55,147 bases of DNA from Pirellulales bacterium (GTDB taxonomy: Bacteria; Planctomycetota; Planctomycetia; Pirellulales; JACPPG01), in the NCBI GenBank assembly GCA_036490175.1, contig DASXEJ010000361.1:1-55147 (forward strand), given 5' to 3'. Shown one piece after another: positions 44,702-54,051 of the stretch. The notes under the pieces are model-generated. The model was not told the origin of the DNA. It made no database searches and saw nothing but the letters and a program-made list of their open reading frames with translations. The translations under genes and the position numbers were made by a program. Each line of letters starts with the position of its first letter. Positions within the stretch are counted from its first letter, which is position 1.

Positions 44702-46618
44702 ATGAATACGCGAACCATATTTTGCATTCTTGCACTTCCCGCCATTCTAGGAAGTGTCGCTACTTCTCAATCCGCATCGGCGCAGGATAGTAAGCCGCCC
44801 GGCGCGCAGCCCGAAGAGTTTGCCGGGGCCGACTGGTCGCAGGTGGGCGCCGACAGTGGTGGCAAGCGTTTTTCTGCACTACGGCAAATCAACAAAGACA
44901 ATGTGCAAAAACTCGAGGAGGCGTGGGTTTACCACACACATGACGCCGGCGAGAAGACAACCATCGAATGTACGCCGATCGTCATCGACGGTGTTATGTA
45001 TATCACGACCGCGCGTACCAAGGTCGCTGCGCTCGACGCGGCGACTGGCCAAGAAATCTGGCGATTCGATCCCTATGACGACGATTCCAAGAAGTGGATC
45101 AGGGCCTCCGGTGGCGTGAATCGCGGCGTGGCCTATTGGTCGGACGGCCACCCGGGCGGTGACCGCCGGATTCTAGCGGGCCTATCGGATGGACGCTTAA
45201 TTTCACTGGACGCCAAAACGGGACGACTCGATTCCGGCTTCGCGACGAATGGACAGCTCGATCTGCGCAAAGGCATCGAGCGCGACATCTCGAAAATGTC
45301 ATACGGTCCGACGTCGGCTCCGATGATCTTCGAGGACGTGGTGTTTCTGGGATTTTCCAATGACGAAGGCCATCCAGGATCACCAGGTGACATCCGCGCC
45401 TTCGATGTGAAAACTGGACAACAGCGCTGGCGGTTTCACACCGTACCGCGGCCGGGGGAAGATGGCTACGACACCTGGCCGCCGAATGCTTGGGAACGGC
45501 GCGGTGGTGCCAACGCCTGGGGTGGGCTGACACTTGATAAGGCCAGTGGCATGTTGTTTTGTGGCACTGGTTCGGCAGGCGCCGATTTTTACGGTGCAGA
45601 CCGCACAGGCGCGGGGCTCTTCGCCAATTGCACGCTTGCCTTGGACGCGCGCACGGGTCGTCGCGTCTGGCACTTTCAGACGGTGCACCACGACCTTTGG
45701 GACCATGACAATCCTTGCCCACCGGTAGTCGTCAGCGTGCAACACAAGGGCCGTACGATTGCCGCCGTCGCGCAGCTGACGAAGACGGGATACTGTTATC
45801 TTTTGGATCTTAAAACGGGATCGCCGCTCTTTCCCGTGCGCGAGCAACCGGTGCCTCCCTCGGACATTCCCGAAGAGACGGCGTTCGCCACGCAGCCCAT
45901 CCCCGACAAGCCCCCGCCATTTTCTCGGCAGACGTTCACCGATGACGATATCACTACAATTTCGCCGCGGTCCCGCGACTTTGTGCGTGCCGAGCTAAAG
46001 ACTCTCCGCTACGGACAAGCCCATATACCACCGAGCGTGCAGGGCACTGTGGTCACTCCGGGCTTTCACGGAGGCGCGACATGGAGCGGTGGCTCGTTCG
46101 ACCCGTCGACAGGCTATTTGTACGTAAACTCTAATGAACTTCCGGCCATCATCGCCATGCACAAGGATGAGCATGGTGGATACCGATTCGGCGGCTACCG
46201 GAATTTCGAAGACGACGCCGGCTATCCGGCAATAAAGCCTCCTTGGGGACGTTTGACGGCGATCGACCTGAACAAAGGCGAGTTCGCCTGGCAGGTCGTG
46301 CTGGGAGAAGTCCCGGCATTGATCGCTCGCGGCATAGCTCCGACCGGCACGGAAAACTTCGGCGGTACGATTGTCACCGCCGGCGGGCTGGTGTTTATCG
46401 CAGGCACGAAAGATGAAAAATTCCGCGCCTTCGACAAACACAGCGGCAAAATACTGTGGGACCATCAGCTCGACGCGGGAGGTTACGCCACGCCCTGCAC
46501 TTACGCGGCGGGCGGACGACAATTCGTCGTCATTGCTTGTGGCGGCGGTGGCAAATTGAAAACCAAGTCGGGCGATGCATTCGTTGCCTTTGCCTTACCG
46601 CAGCCGGGTACTAAATAG
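44702..46618 (+). CDS. PQQ-dependent dehydrogenase (quinoprotein glucose-type)
   Basis: 638 residues with a signal peptide (about 27 residues, ending SASAQ). It is an eight-bladed quinoprotein. Family patterns include DWSQVGADSGGKRFSALRQI near the N-terminus, CTPIVIDGVMYITTARTKVAALDAATGQEIW, FQTVHHDLWDHDNPCPPVV, GGATWSGGSFDPSTGYLYVN, and the C-terminal TENFGGTIVTAGGLVFIAGT. This is the layout of the soluble/membrane glucose-dehydrogenase-like quinoproteins, without a cytochrome domain. It oxidises an aldose or alcohol in the periplasm with PQQ; electron acceptor unknown. Whether the PQQ cofactor is made by this organism cannot be told from the window. Confidence 0.9.
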   Translation: MNTRTIFCILALPAILGSVATSQSASAQDSKPPGAQPEEFAGADWSQVGADSGGKRFSALRQINKDNVQKLEEAWVYHTHDAGEKTTIECTPIVIDGVMYITTARTKVAALDAATGQEIWRFDPYDDDSKKWIRASGGVNRGVAYWSDGHPGGDRRILAGLSDGRLISLDAKTGRLDSGFATNGQLDLRKGIERDISKMSYGPTSAPMIFEDVVFLGFSNDEGHPGSPGDIRAFDVKTGQQRWRFHTVPRPGEDGYDTWPPNAWERRGGANAWGGLTLDKASGMLFCGTGSAGADFYGADRTGAGLFANCTLALDARTGRRVWHFQTVHHDLWDHDNPCPPVVVSVQHKGRTIAAVAQLTKTGYCYLLDLKTGSPLFPVREQPVPPSDIPEETAFATQPIPDKPPPFSRQTFTDDDITTISPRSRDFVRAELKTLRYGQAHIPPSVQGTVVTPGFHGGATWSGGSFDPSTGYLYVNSNELPAIIAMHKDEHGGYRFGGYRNFEDDAGYPAIKPPWGRLTAIDLNKGEFAWQVVLGEVPALIARGIAPTGTENFGGTIVTAGGLVFIAGTKDEKFRAFDKHSGKILWDHQLDAGGYATPCTYAAGGRQFVVIACGGGGKLKTKSGDAFVAFALPQPGTK

Positions 46619-47291
46619 CTGTTTCAAATCCCCCTCACCGCCAGCAGCATGGCACGGCCCAAAGACCCGTCGGATGGTTGCGATGATAGAAATCGTCTTG
46701 CGACCCCCAGGGGCGTCCACGTTGCAACTGGCGGCAGTTGTCGCCGGCGCTCGGGCAGCGCTCGAAAAGATTGCGGTGCCAAACAGCTCGAGACATGTCA
46801 CCCAACGAAAATAGAGCGTCCCCGCTGGTGATCCTTCCGAACGCGAATCGTCACTGGCGAGTGCCTGGCGCCGACCCCCGAGATCGGCACCGAGGTAAGT
46901 AGCAATGCTACCGTGGCCAAAGTGTTCCGAAGGTGGCACAACAAATCCAACGAAAACGCAAGTATTAATGTATTTTCCATGCGCCGCACGGGGCACAGCT
47001 CGTACTAGCGGGCAATAAATACTGCGGCAACGGCCCGATGGGGACGTCGGTGAATCGGCCCTGTTCAACGCGCCCCGTCGAATTGTCCAGGCCACGACTG
47101 ACGGTTTGAATCGGCCGCCGCTCCGCTGCCTGCCGATCGAGACCACGTCAACGGGCGGGCACCGGGCAAGCCAACTGGCCTGTTTTGTTATGGCGGTTTT
47201 GCTAGGCTGCATTTGGGTCGTCCGGGCCAGTAGCCACGATTTCGGATGCCCAACCATCACGCAGGGGTTAGCAACATGAGATGTGGTACTG
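46619..47291. other. Long intergenic stretch
   Basis: About 670 bases without a supported gene. An 864-base minus-strand open frame crosses it and runs into the next gene, but its composition is that of antisense shadow and no family is recognisable. No hairpin or promoter is clear. Confidence 0.35.
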
Positions 47292-48200
47292 ATGAGTCGT
47301 TTATTTTTAATGCTGTTTCTCGCCTGCGCTGCTTCCGTTACTAAGTGCCCGACCGCCCTGGCCGGGCCGATCGCCGTCCCCGCCGGTTTGACTGCCGGCG
47401 ACCAATATCGTTTGGTCTTTGTCACCAGCACGTCGACCAATGCCCTGTCGAATAACATTGGCTACTACAACTCGTTTGTGACCAATGCCGCCGATCTAGA
47501 TCCCGCGCTTGTCGCGCTGGGGACGACATGGACAGCGCTCGCCAGCACTCCGACAGAGTCCGCCCGCGATAATACGAACACCAGCCCCTCCTCGATGAGC
47601 GTGCCCATCTACAATACGGCAGGCCAGCTTGTCGCGACTTCCAACGCCACTTTGTGGGATGGCAGCATCGCGCATTCAATCGCGTTTGACGAAAATGGCG
47701 TGCCGCCAATCCCAGGCTACACCGAGGTGTGGACAGGCACGGGTACTTCGGGTGCCCCCGATGATCCTTCCGATCCGCTCGGCACAGCGATTCCCGTTTG
47801 GGGAGATACCAAGTCTGCCATGTCCAATTGGATCGACACGGGCGGATACTACGAGGCTGCCGGGAACCACACCATGTACGCCATCTCTGGACCACTTACC
47901 GTGGTGCCGGGGGACGTAAATCGTGACGGCGTGGTTAACGGTCTTGATATCAGCGTCGTGGCCAGCAACTGGTTGCAAACCGGCATGCACATGCCCGGCG
48001 AGTCGAGCAGCCAGCAAGTGGCGAATGGCCTCGCGATCAGCTTGGTAAATTCAAACTGGCTAAAGACCGCCGGCGACGCGACTACCAGCAGTATGGTCAG
48101 TGCGTCTGGTCAAGTGAGCGTCGTCCCCGAGCCCGCAACAATCGTCACGGCCGCAATCGGCGGACTTGCGTTAATGGCCTGTCGCCGCCGAAGGGCGTGA
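47292..48200 (+). CDS. Secreted PEP-CTERM protein with a dockerin, second repeat degenerate
   Basis: 302 residues from the ATG at 47292. A signal peptide (FLMLFLACAASVTKC then ALAG) is followed by an uncharacterised beta-rich domain (GLTAGDQYRLVFVTSTSTNA at its start) that resembles other planctomycete and myxobacterial surface proteins. The first dockerin repeat is intact (DVNRDGVVNGLDISVVASNW). The second keeps the shape (VANGLAISLVNSNW) but has lost the acidic Ca-binding loop (ESSSQQ). PEP-CTERM follows (VPEPATIVTAAIGGLALM, then RRRR). Surface location likely; function unknown. Confidence 0.8.
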   Translation: MSRLFLMLFLACAASVTKCPTALAGPIAVPAGLTAGDQYRLVFVTSTSTNALSNNIGYYNSFVTNAADLDPALVALGTTWTALASTPTESARDNTNTSPSSMSVPIYNTAGQLVATSNATLWDGSIAHSIAFDENGVPPIPGYTEVWTGTGTSGAPDDPSDPLGTAIPVWGDTKSAMSNWIDTGGYYEAAGNHTMYAISGPLTVVPGDVNRDGVVNGLDISVVASNWLQTGMHMPGESSSQQVANGLAISLVNSNWLKTAGDATTSSMVSASGQVSVVPEPATIVTAAIGGLALMACRRRRA

Positions 48201-48455
48201 CACATCGGTCCTCTGCCGTCGTTTCAAACCGTGGCCCTGGCTCGTCTCGAAAACCTTAAAACCGTCCATCGGCGGGACTCTGCGTGTCGACCAATTCACG
48301 AGGGTCCCAAAAAACACCTCAGGGCTCGCGACGACGAACCCAGTCCGCGTTAAGTGAAATCCAGTTCGCGAATGGATCATTCGCCGGCCAGGAAGGCCGT
48401 GGACTACTGCTGGTCAACCTATGCCAGTACATGCTGACCCGCGGCAGCGTGACCT

Positions 48456-49892
48456 CTAACCCAAATCCCGAATTATGCGGCCCGTACTCAGTTTCTGTTG
48501 CACCTGCTGGAATTCGTCCCAATAGTCGCGGCTGAAATCGATCCCCAGATGAAAGAGGATCGTCGCCGACAGATCGGCCGGCGACACGGGACGATCCTTC
48601 ACAAAGGCCCCGATCCGATTCGTCTCGCCATATACCTGGCCTCCACGCACGCCGCCGCCGGCCAGTAAGACGGTAAAGGCATGAGGCCAGTGATCGCGTC
48701 CGCTCTTTTCGGTCATGCCATTCTGTACGATCTGTCCAATGCGAGGCGTCCGGCCGAACTCGCCTGTCACCACGATGAGCGTCGTTTCGAGCAACCCACG
48801 GTCGGCCAGATCTTCCACCAAAGCTGCAAAACTCGCATCGAACGCCGGCGCCAGGCGATTCTTGAGCGACGTGAAATTGTGATTGTGCGTATCCCAGAAA
48901 GGGGAGACCTTTTCGTCTCGGCTGTCATCGTCCCAATTGACCGTGATCAACGAAACACCGGCCTCGACCAGTCGTCTGGCCAGTAGCAGGCTTTGCCCGA
49001 ACTTTCCGCTGCCATAGCGAGCCCGCGTTGGCGACGACTCCTTGTCGAGTCGGAACGCCTCGTGAGCCCGCAGGTCGCCAAGCAGCGAAAAGGCCGTGTC
49101 GGCATGGTTGGCAAATGTCTGCACGGTTGGCTCGCCTGCGAGCGACAGGGGCAGCACGTTTTGCAACTGGTGCAGCAATTCGCGGCGGGCTCGCACTCGA
49201 TCGACCTGCACGTCGGCGGCCAGTCGGATGCCCTGTACCTCAAATCCTTCGTCGCTAGGATCGCCTTGGACAAGGAACGGATTGTGCATTTCGCCCATCC
49301 GCCCGCCCGTCTGGCCGGCAATGCGTTTGTCCTGTCCGCCGAACTGCGTGTACCACGGCAGCACCACCGAAGATGGTAATGCAGCGCGGCGCTCGGCGAA
49401 GCGCATCGTGAGGGCCGCCAGCGATGGCCAATCCTCCGAACGGGCCTGATCGGTCACGGGCGGACCGAAATACGGCCGTCCAGAATACATCTCGCTGCAT
49501 GCCGGGCCATGCACTGGCATGCGATGCTCCATCGAACGCAGCAGGCAAAGCTTATCGATTTGCGTTGCCATCCGCGGCAGATGTTCGCAAATCTGGATGC
49601 CCGGCACGCTAGTTGAGATCGGCTCGAAGTCGCCGCGAATTTCTCGGGGCGCCTGCGGTTTCATATCCCACAGATCGATGTGGCTGGGGCCACCGAAAAG
49701 GAAAATGAAGATACACGAATTGTGCCGACCCCGCGCGGGTGCAGCATCAATGGGCTCGGCGGCGCGTAAGCGCGCTAAATCGAAGCTGCTGAGCCCCAGT
49801 TGGCTCAATCCGCCTATACGCAGCAACTCGCGCCGCGACAGCGGACTGCCAGACGTAGTTTGCTGCTCGGTCGCTCGGAAAATCGAAAACAT
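48456..49892 (-). CDS. DUF1501 protein (Tat-exported), unpaired
   Basis: 478 residues. The twin-arginine signal is SRRELLRIGGLSQLGLSSFD. DUF1501 patterns are present: CIFIFLFGGPSHIDLWDMKP, LCLLRSMEHRMPVHGPACS, ITVNWDDDSRDEK and VTGEFGRTPRIGQ, with the C-terminal PADLSATILFHLGIDF helix. It belongs to the subgroup with LFGGPSHIDLWD rather than the FMAGAPSHVDTFD subgroup of the copy at 39464. No PSD1/DUF1553 gene lies next to it here, which is unusual; the partner may be elsewhere. It is likely exported and folded before transport. Confidence 0.93.
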   Translation of the reverse strand: MFSIFRATEQQTTSGSPLSRRELLRIGGLSQLGLSSFDLARLRAAEPIDAAPARGRHNSCIFIFLFGGPSHIDLWDMKPQAPREIRGDFEPISTSVPGIQICEHLPRMATQIDKLCLLRSMEHRMPVHGPACSEMYSGRPYFGPPVTDQARSEDWPSLAALTMRFAERRAALPSSVVLPWYTQFGGQDKRIAGQTGGRMGEMHNPFLVQGDPSDEGFEVQGIRLAADVQVDRVRARRELLHQLQNVLPLSLAGEPTVQTFANHADTAFSLLGDLRAHEAFRLDKESSPTRARYGSGKFGQSLLLARRLVEAGVSLITVNWDDDSRDEKVSPFWDTHNHNFTSLKNRLAPAFDASFAALVEDLADRGLLETTLIVVTGEFGRTPRIGQIVQNGMTEKSGRDHWPHAFTVLLAGGGVRGGQVYGETNRIGAFVKDRPVSPADLSATILFHLGIDFSRDYWDEFQQVQQKLSTGRIIRDLG

Positions 49893-50310
49893 GGCAAACC
49901 ATCGGCCAGCGAGAGGCCACGTATATTATGTCAATTCCAACCGCCTGGGCCCACGACGGCGATTATCAATTTGCAGTTTCCGCTTGTGAATGGCTTACTG
50001 TCAACTGACTTTTTCCCAAACCGACTGAGTCTGGATCCGGGCCAAAGTCGCACTAAACGCTGAAGGTTGACCAGATACTCCCGATGCTGCAGGAGGAGCG
50101 TAAATCGACTGAGACACGTCTCGTCCGATGTTTTAGGTTCGCTGAGACGTCAACGTGTGGTCAAGCCGCAAGCATCCAGGAAACGAGCTTTATTCGGCCT
50201 AGTTCAAAGGTAAGGTCGCCCGGACTAGCCCGACCCCGCGTCTGCGCCATCGGAAGTAACGCCGGAAACATGACCCGATGGCAAAATGCGTCCGGAATCG
50301 TCAAAGCTCG
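49893..50310. other. Intergenic stretch
   Basis: About 420 bases with no gene. On the minus strand, TTGACA (rev. complement of 49930-49935) lies near an AT-rich piece, which might belong to a promoter for the DUF1501 gene, but spacing to a -10 is not convincing. Confidence 0.3.
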
Positions 50311-50919
50311 CTACAGGCTTGTTCTTGGGAGTCGACCGACAGCGGGGTCGGCCCTGGCGATGATCTCGTCGATGACCGCCGTCTTGGCGTCAGCATAGTT
50401 CTGGATGTACGCCCAGTCTTGCGATGCGAGCTCGCGCTTTTTGGACTCGTAGAGCAGGCGGTCAGCAGCATCGGATCGCAGGTGATTCCGAAATCGCAGC
50501 ATGCGGTCGACTTCTGGGCAGCCGACTGTGAAGACGTGCAGGTTCACATCCGTGTCGGGCCCTTTGAACATCCGGTGTTCCCACCAATCGGGCTCACGAA
50601 TGCGCAACTCATATCCGTTTGACTCAAGCGGTGTCACGTAGGCCGGCTCATCATTTGAGTCAGCCACTTCCATCAAGATGTCGATGATCGGCTTGGCCGC
50701 AAGACCAGGCACCGAAGTTGAGCCTACGTGCTCGATAGTTATGGCCTTGTCGCCAAGCACTTGCGTGACACGTGCCGCCTCTCGCGCAAACATGTCGGGC
50801 CAAGCAAAGTCATACTCGGCTAAAATAACAGGTCCGCCATGCAATCTGGCACCCCCGATGGTGCGTGCTTCGATGTCTGCTTCGATCGCGGGCATCCGTT
50901 CTTTTTGGGGGTCTTCCAT
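50311..50919 (-). CDS. GrpB-family (UPF0157) nucleotidyltransferase-like protein
   Basis: 202 residues. GrpB proteins are small members of the nucleotidyltransferase fold; the signature ITIEHVGSTSVPGLAAKPIIDILMEV is present, with the Gly-Ser pair and the two Asp-type positions of the NTase fold. DWWEHRMFKGPDTDVNLHVF and FRNHLRSDAADRLLYESKKREL are also family-typical. The first 28 residues precede the usual start of the domain. Many members are of unknown role. It is a single gene in a gene-poor stretch, and no operon context helps. Confidence 0.9.
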   Translation of the reverse strand: MEDPQKERMPAIEADIEARTIGGARLHGGPVILAEYDFAWPDMFAREAARVTQVLGDKAITIEHVGSTSVPGLAAKPIIDILMEVADSNDEPAYVTPLESNGYELRIREPDWWEHRMFKGPDTDVNLHVFTVGCPEVDRMLRFRNHLRSDAADRLLYESKKRELASQDWAYIQNYADAKTAVIDEIIARADPAVGRLPRTSL

Positions 50920-51045
50920 ATGCTCGACGATTCGGTTAGCGGTGGTATTTCATGTGTGCCGCCGTCAGCAGCGACAACGTCGAGCGTTCGAGAATGGCTG
51001 CGGCTGTGATGGGAAATGAGACACGGCATTACCGCAAGGGGCGAC

Positions 51046-51285
51046 TTAGCCAGAAAACCAGACCGCCGGCACGACGGGCACGATCGCAAACACGATATAG
51101 GTCACAGCAAGTCCAATCAAGGTTGTCGGTTCAAGAGAAGAAAGCCGCCAGTACTCTCGACTACGAATCGTGGGCCGTGCCTTTCCTAGCCATCTGAGCG
51201 CGACGCAAATACCAACGAGCACGGCGGCAAACACTCCTCGTCCAGCCCACACGCGATGCTCGTCCGGAACCATCCCCCAACGCAT
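51046..51285 (-). CDS. Small two-helix membrane protein
   Basis: 79 residues from the ATG at 51285, preceded by GAGGAG at a six-base spacing, which supports a real start; a longer frame to 51369 lacks such a site. Two hydrophobic segments, VFAAVLVGICVALRWL (about residues 18-33) and TLIGLAVTYIVFAIVPVVPA (about 55-74), should cross the membrane. The loop between is basic and polar. I do not recognise the family and see no conserved neighbour. Confidence 0.5.
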   Translation of the reverse strand: MRWGMVPDEHRVWAGRGVFAAVLVGICVALRWLGKARPTIRSREYWRLSSLEPTTLIGLAVTYIVFAIVPVVPAVWFSG

Positions 51286-52583
51286 CGTTCGCTCCTCGTT
51301 GCACCGCGAACCGGATCTTTCGTCCGTTGAGCTTCGTTCAGACTTTGCCAGATGTTCGCTGGCCATCATGACAATGTCAAAGTCCGATGTCTGGAACTAG
51401 GAGATGTAGCTGACCGACATTTATTGCTGGGCCAGGGTTATAAACGGTGTTGATCGGGGATCGATTGCTGCTTCTTTTCTTCGCGCGAAGCGCTTCGTCA
51501 TTTCTTCGACGTTCATGCTGGCAAACGCCTTGCGACAGATCGCCATGCCAGCTTCGCGGTCAGTTTCCTGCGCTGCCTGACGGCTCTTAAGAATCGTCAG
51601 AGCGCGCGGCAGATCACCCAATACGGCCAGCGGTCTTTCCCCGATCCTGGCGGCATTTTCGTGCGCCAGGGAAAGAAAGCGATGTCAGGCGCCGGTTCCG
51701 GGCGGCGAAAGACCAGGTGGTAGGGAGTCCAGCCCCCATGCAAGCTTGGGCCATCGCGATGAAGCTCAACCGTCATAAAAAAGTCGCCTTGCACGCGCAA
51801 CGTCAGCGGATCGAGGCACGTCGCGGTAGACGTGCAAAAAGGGACGCCGACAAGCTCGTTACGCTGGACGGCGACCTTGATTCACCTGAAGGGCGTCAGC
51901 TTTACAGGCAGATGCTCCGGGACACGAAAGAGCAAAAGACCACATCGGTCCCTGCCCGCTGATTGGCGTACCGTTCGCACGCTTTCGCTATTTGGTTAAA
52001 GCGGACAATCTGCGTGCGTGTCGCCAGCGTCCCTAAAGTTGTCTCGTGGCCACCGGCACGGGTGGCCGTCGAGACCCTAGTCCGCTTCTACCGGCCGGGT
52101 GAGCACGGAGGAGAAGCGGAAAATACAATCAAATCAAACCCCTACGGCTGCAAGCCGAGATTGATCTCTGCCCTGAACGAATCGCAGCCTTACAAAATGC
52201 TTGAACAGGCGCGTTCTATCGTGCGGTAACACGCGTCCAACGACGCAGTGGATCACCACGGGATTGCGGATCGCAATACCATGGCCCGGCACGTTCCTCA
52301 ATCCAGCTGGACGCACCCCACGGCGTACCTTTCGGGGCATGCTGGGGGCACGTTCTGCGGCCAGCGCATGAAAACGGCCGGAAGGCGGGGCAGGAACCTG
52401 AGCGGCCCGCCCGCTTTGTTCAAATGAGCGTTTCATCTGCTACCCTTCTTCAGCACAACCGAGACATGGCCTTCGCGATAAGTCAACGGTACCTTGGCGC
52501 GCAGAGCAGCTTTTCTTCTACTTTTATTCCCGCAGCTCTTCATTCCTCGTTCATGTTTTCTCGCCGTCTAAAAGCGGCACATC
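51286..52583. other. Gene-poor stretch of about 1.3 kb
   Basis: Several short open frames occur on both strands but none is convincing. The minus-strand frames around 51421-51800 overlap by 25 bases in different frames and could be pieces of one frameshifted gene; the plus-strand frame 51741-51962 encodes a very basic Lys/Arg-rich peptide. No family is recognisable in any of them, and the stretch may be decayed coding sequence. Confidence 0.3.
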
Positions 52584-52835
52584 ATGCGATTCATGTCTGC
52601 CCTCGTCGCAGTCATCGTTCTGCTAATGGCCCCATCCGCCCAGGCCGTGTCGTTGGTTGTGATGCCGGTCAACAGCAATATTGGCGTCGCCGTGGCCAAG
52701 GCATTTATGATTGGCGTGCAGGTCACCGCCGCCGATCTGGCAGCAAGTCCCCATGCGACTCTATTCGTCCAAAAAGATCGCCTTCAAAGGTGGCAATGCG
52801 AATACTCCGGTTCAGGCCGGATCGGGCCTGGGACA
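52584..52835 (+). pseudogene. Truncated, frameshifted copy of the PEP-CTERM gene at 52970
   Basis: The first 60 codons encode a signal peptide and VNSNIGVAVAKAFMIGVQVT, closely matching VNSNIGIAGAKAFTIGLQVT of the intact protein downstream. At a run of five A (52771-52775) the frame is broken; reading one A fewer restores KIAFKGGNANTPVQAG, which aligns with the NISITGNALGPIQAGG region of the intact copy. Similarity then stops, so the 3-prime three quarters, including the PEP-CTERM end, are missing. It is a decayed tandem duplicate, not a functional gene. The end coordinate is approximate. Confidence 0.75.
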
Positions 52836-52969
52836 CGTTCCGCCCTGTTGTCGAACCCGTAGCCGCCAGTTAGTCTGTTCAGTTCGTCGTGCCTACCTGC
52901 GCACGCGCGTGACTTCAACAAAACGATCCGTTCGCACTATCGTCAGTTACCATCTAGGAGGGGCGCACA

Positions 52970-53908
52970 GTGAAATTTAGAGCTTGCCTAATCGTTGCTT
53001 TTGTTCTGGCAATGGCGACTTCTGCCCAGGCAGTGCAATTGGTTGTGATGGCCGTCAACAGCAATATTGGCATTGCTGGCGCTAAGGCGTTTACGATTGG
53101 CTTGCAGGTCACTACCGCCGACGTTGCTGCTAATCCCGGCACGCCGGACCTGTTCGTGCAGAATATCTCGATCACCGGCAATGCCCTTGGCCCGATTCAG
53201 GCCGGTGGGGTAAATAACGTGCCGGATATTCAGACCGCCTGGACGTTTGTCGATGCCAACAGTCCAAACTCCATTTCCAATGGCGGTTCCGGTGGACCGA
53301 GCTTCCCGACCGCAGGCGCCGCCACAACCGCACTGTACAAGGACAGCTGGTGGTACTCGAGCGACTTCGGATCGTTGCAAGGTATCAACGGCTTCGCCAA
53401 CGACGGCACGACCGACAACTTCGGCACCGTCAGCACCGTTGACAGCGGGCAAGGCGTCTACGCACAGGGGCCAGCTGCCGCGATGGGCACGACGGGATAT
53501 CTTTTCAGGCGCCTAGCTACGGGTGTAACCGGTGGTGGTGCAGCCGTGGGCGGCAACAATGCGGACATGGGGTTCTCCGGCATATACGGACCCCTGGGGC
53601 AAAACCGGTTGGATCAGGCTCCGTTGGCGAGCCAGTTCGTGAACGGTGTGCTGACCGTCCCTTTGGCTCAGATAATTTCCAAGGGTGACATACACCTTCC
53701 GGATTTCTACAACAACGGTGCGGGCCAGTTCATCGGAATCGGCGGGACCGCCTACAACTATTTTGGTGGCGTTGCCGCTGCTAGTGCTGATCCAGGCGTA
53801 CTAACCATTGACTTTGCCACTGGCCAAATCGCGATCCCCGAGCCTTCCTCGCTGATCCTCGCCGCGTTCGGCGGAGTCGCGCTGCTTGCGTATCGCCGTC
53901 GACGATAG
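52970..53908 (+). CDS. Secreted PEP-CTERM protein of unknown function
   Basis: 312 residues, GTG start with AGGAGG about eight bases upstream. A signal peptide (LIVAFVLAMATSAQA) leads to a Gly/Ala/Asn-rich domain of unknown function, beginning VQLVVMAVNSNIGIAGAKAF. It has no dockerin. The C-terminus is a clear PEP-CTERM signal (IPEPSSLILAAFGGVALLAY followed by RRRR), so it should be processed by an exosortase and delivered to the surface or matrix. The frameshifted pseudogene just upstream is a diverged copy of its N-terminal quarter. Confidence 0.85.
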   Translation: MKFRACLIVAFVLAMATSAQAVQLVVMAVNSNIGIAGAKAFTIGLQVTTADVAANPGTPDLFVQNISITGNALGPIQAGGVNNVPDIQTAWTFVDANSPNSISNGGSGGPSFPTAGAATTALYKDSWWYSSDFGSLQGINGFANDGTTDNFGTVSTVDSGQGVYAQGPAAAMGTTGYLFRRLATGVTGGGAAVGGNNADMGFSGIYGPLGQNRLDQAPLASQFVNGVLTVPLAQIISKGDIHLPDFYNNGAGQFIGIGGTAYNYFGGVAAASADPGVLTIDFATGQIAIPEPSSLILAAFGGVALLAYRRRR

Positions 53909-54051
53909 ATCCGCAGTTTGCATCGCCGTGACTGCGTAAATTACCCGAGCAAGTCCGCGCAATCAATCTTATGGGATCTAGTGCTGACAGCGGCTAATGT
54001 CGCCCGCCGATCAATTGCTCATCGATCAGCGGCAGATAAGCAACCACGCCC

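Noticed and set aside
46595-47458. 864-base minus-strand open frame over the intergenic region and the next gene
   Set aside because: Composition looks like antisense shadow, no signal peptide or recognisable domain, and it overlaps a PQQ dehydrogenase end and a PEP-CTERM gene with clear signals.
51741-51962. Lys/Arg-rich small plus-strand frame
   Set aside because: Biased composition without homology or ribosome-binding site; kept as part of the gene-poor stretch.
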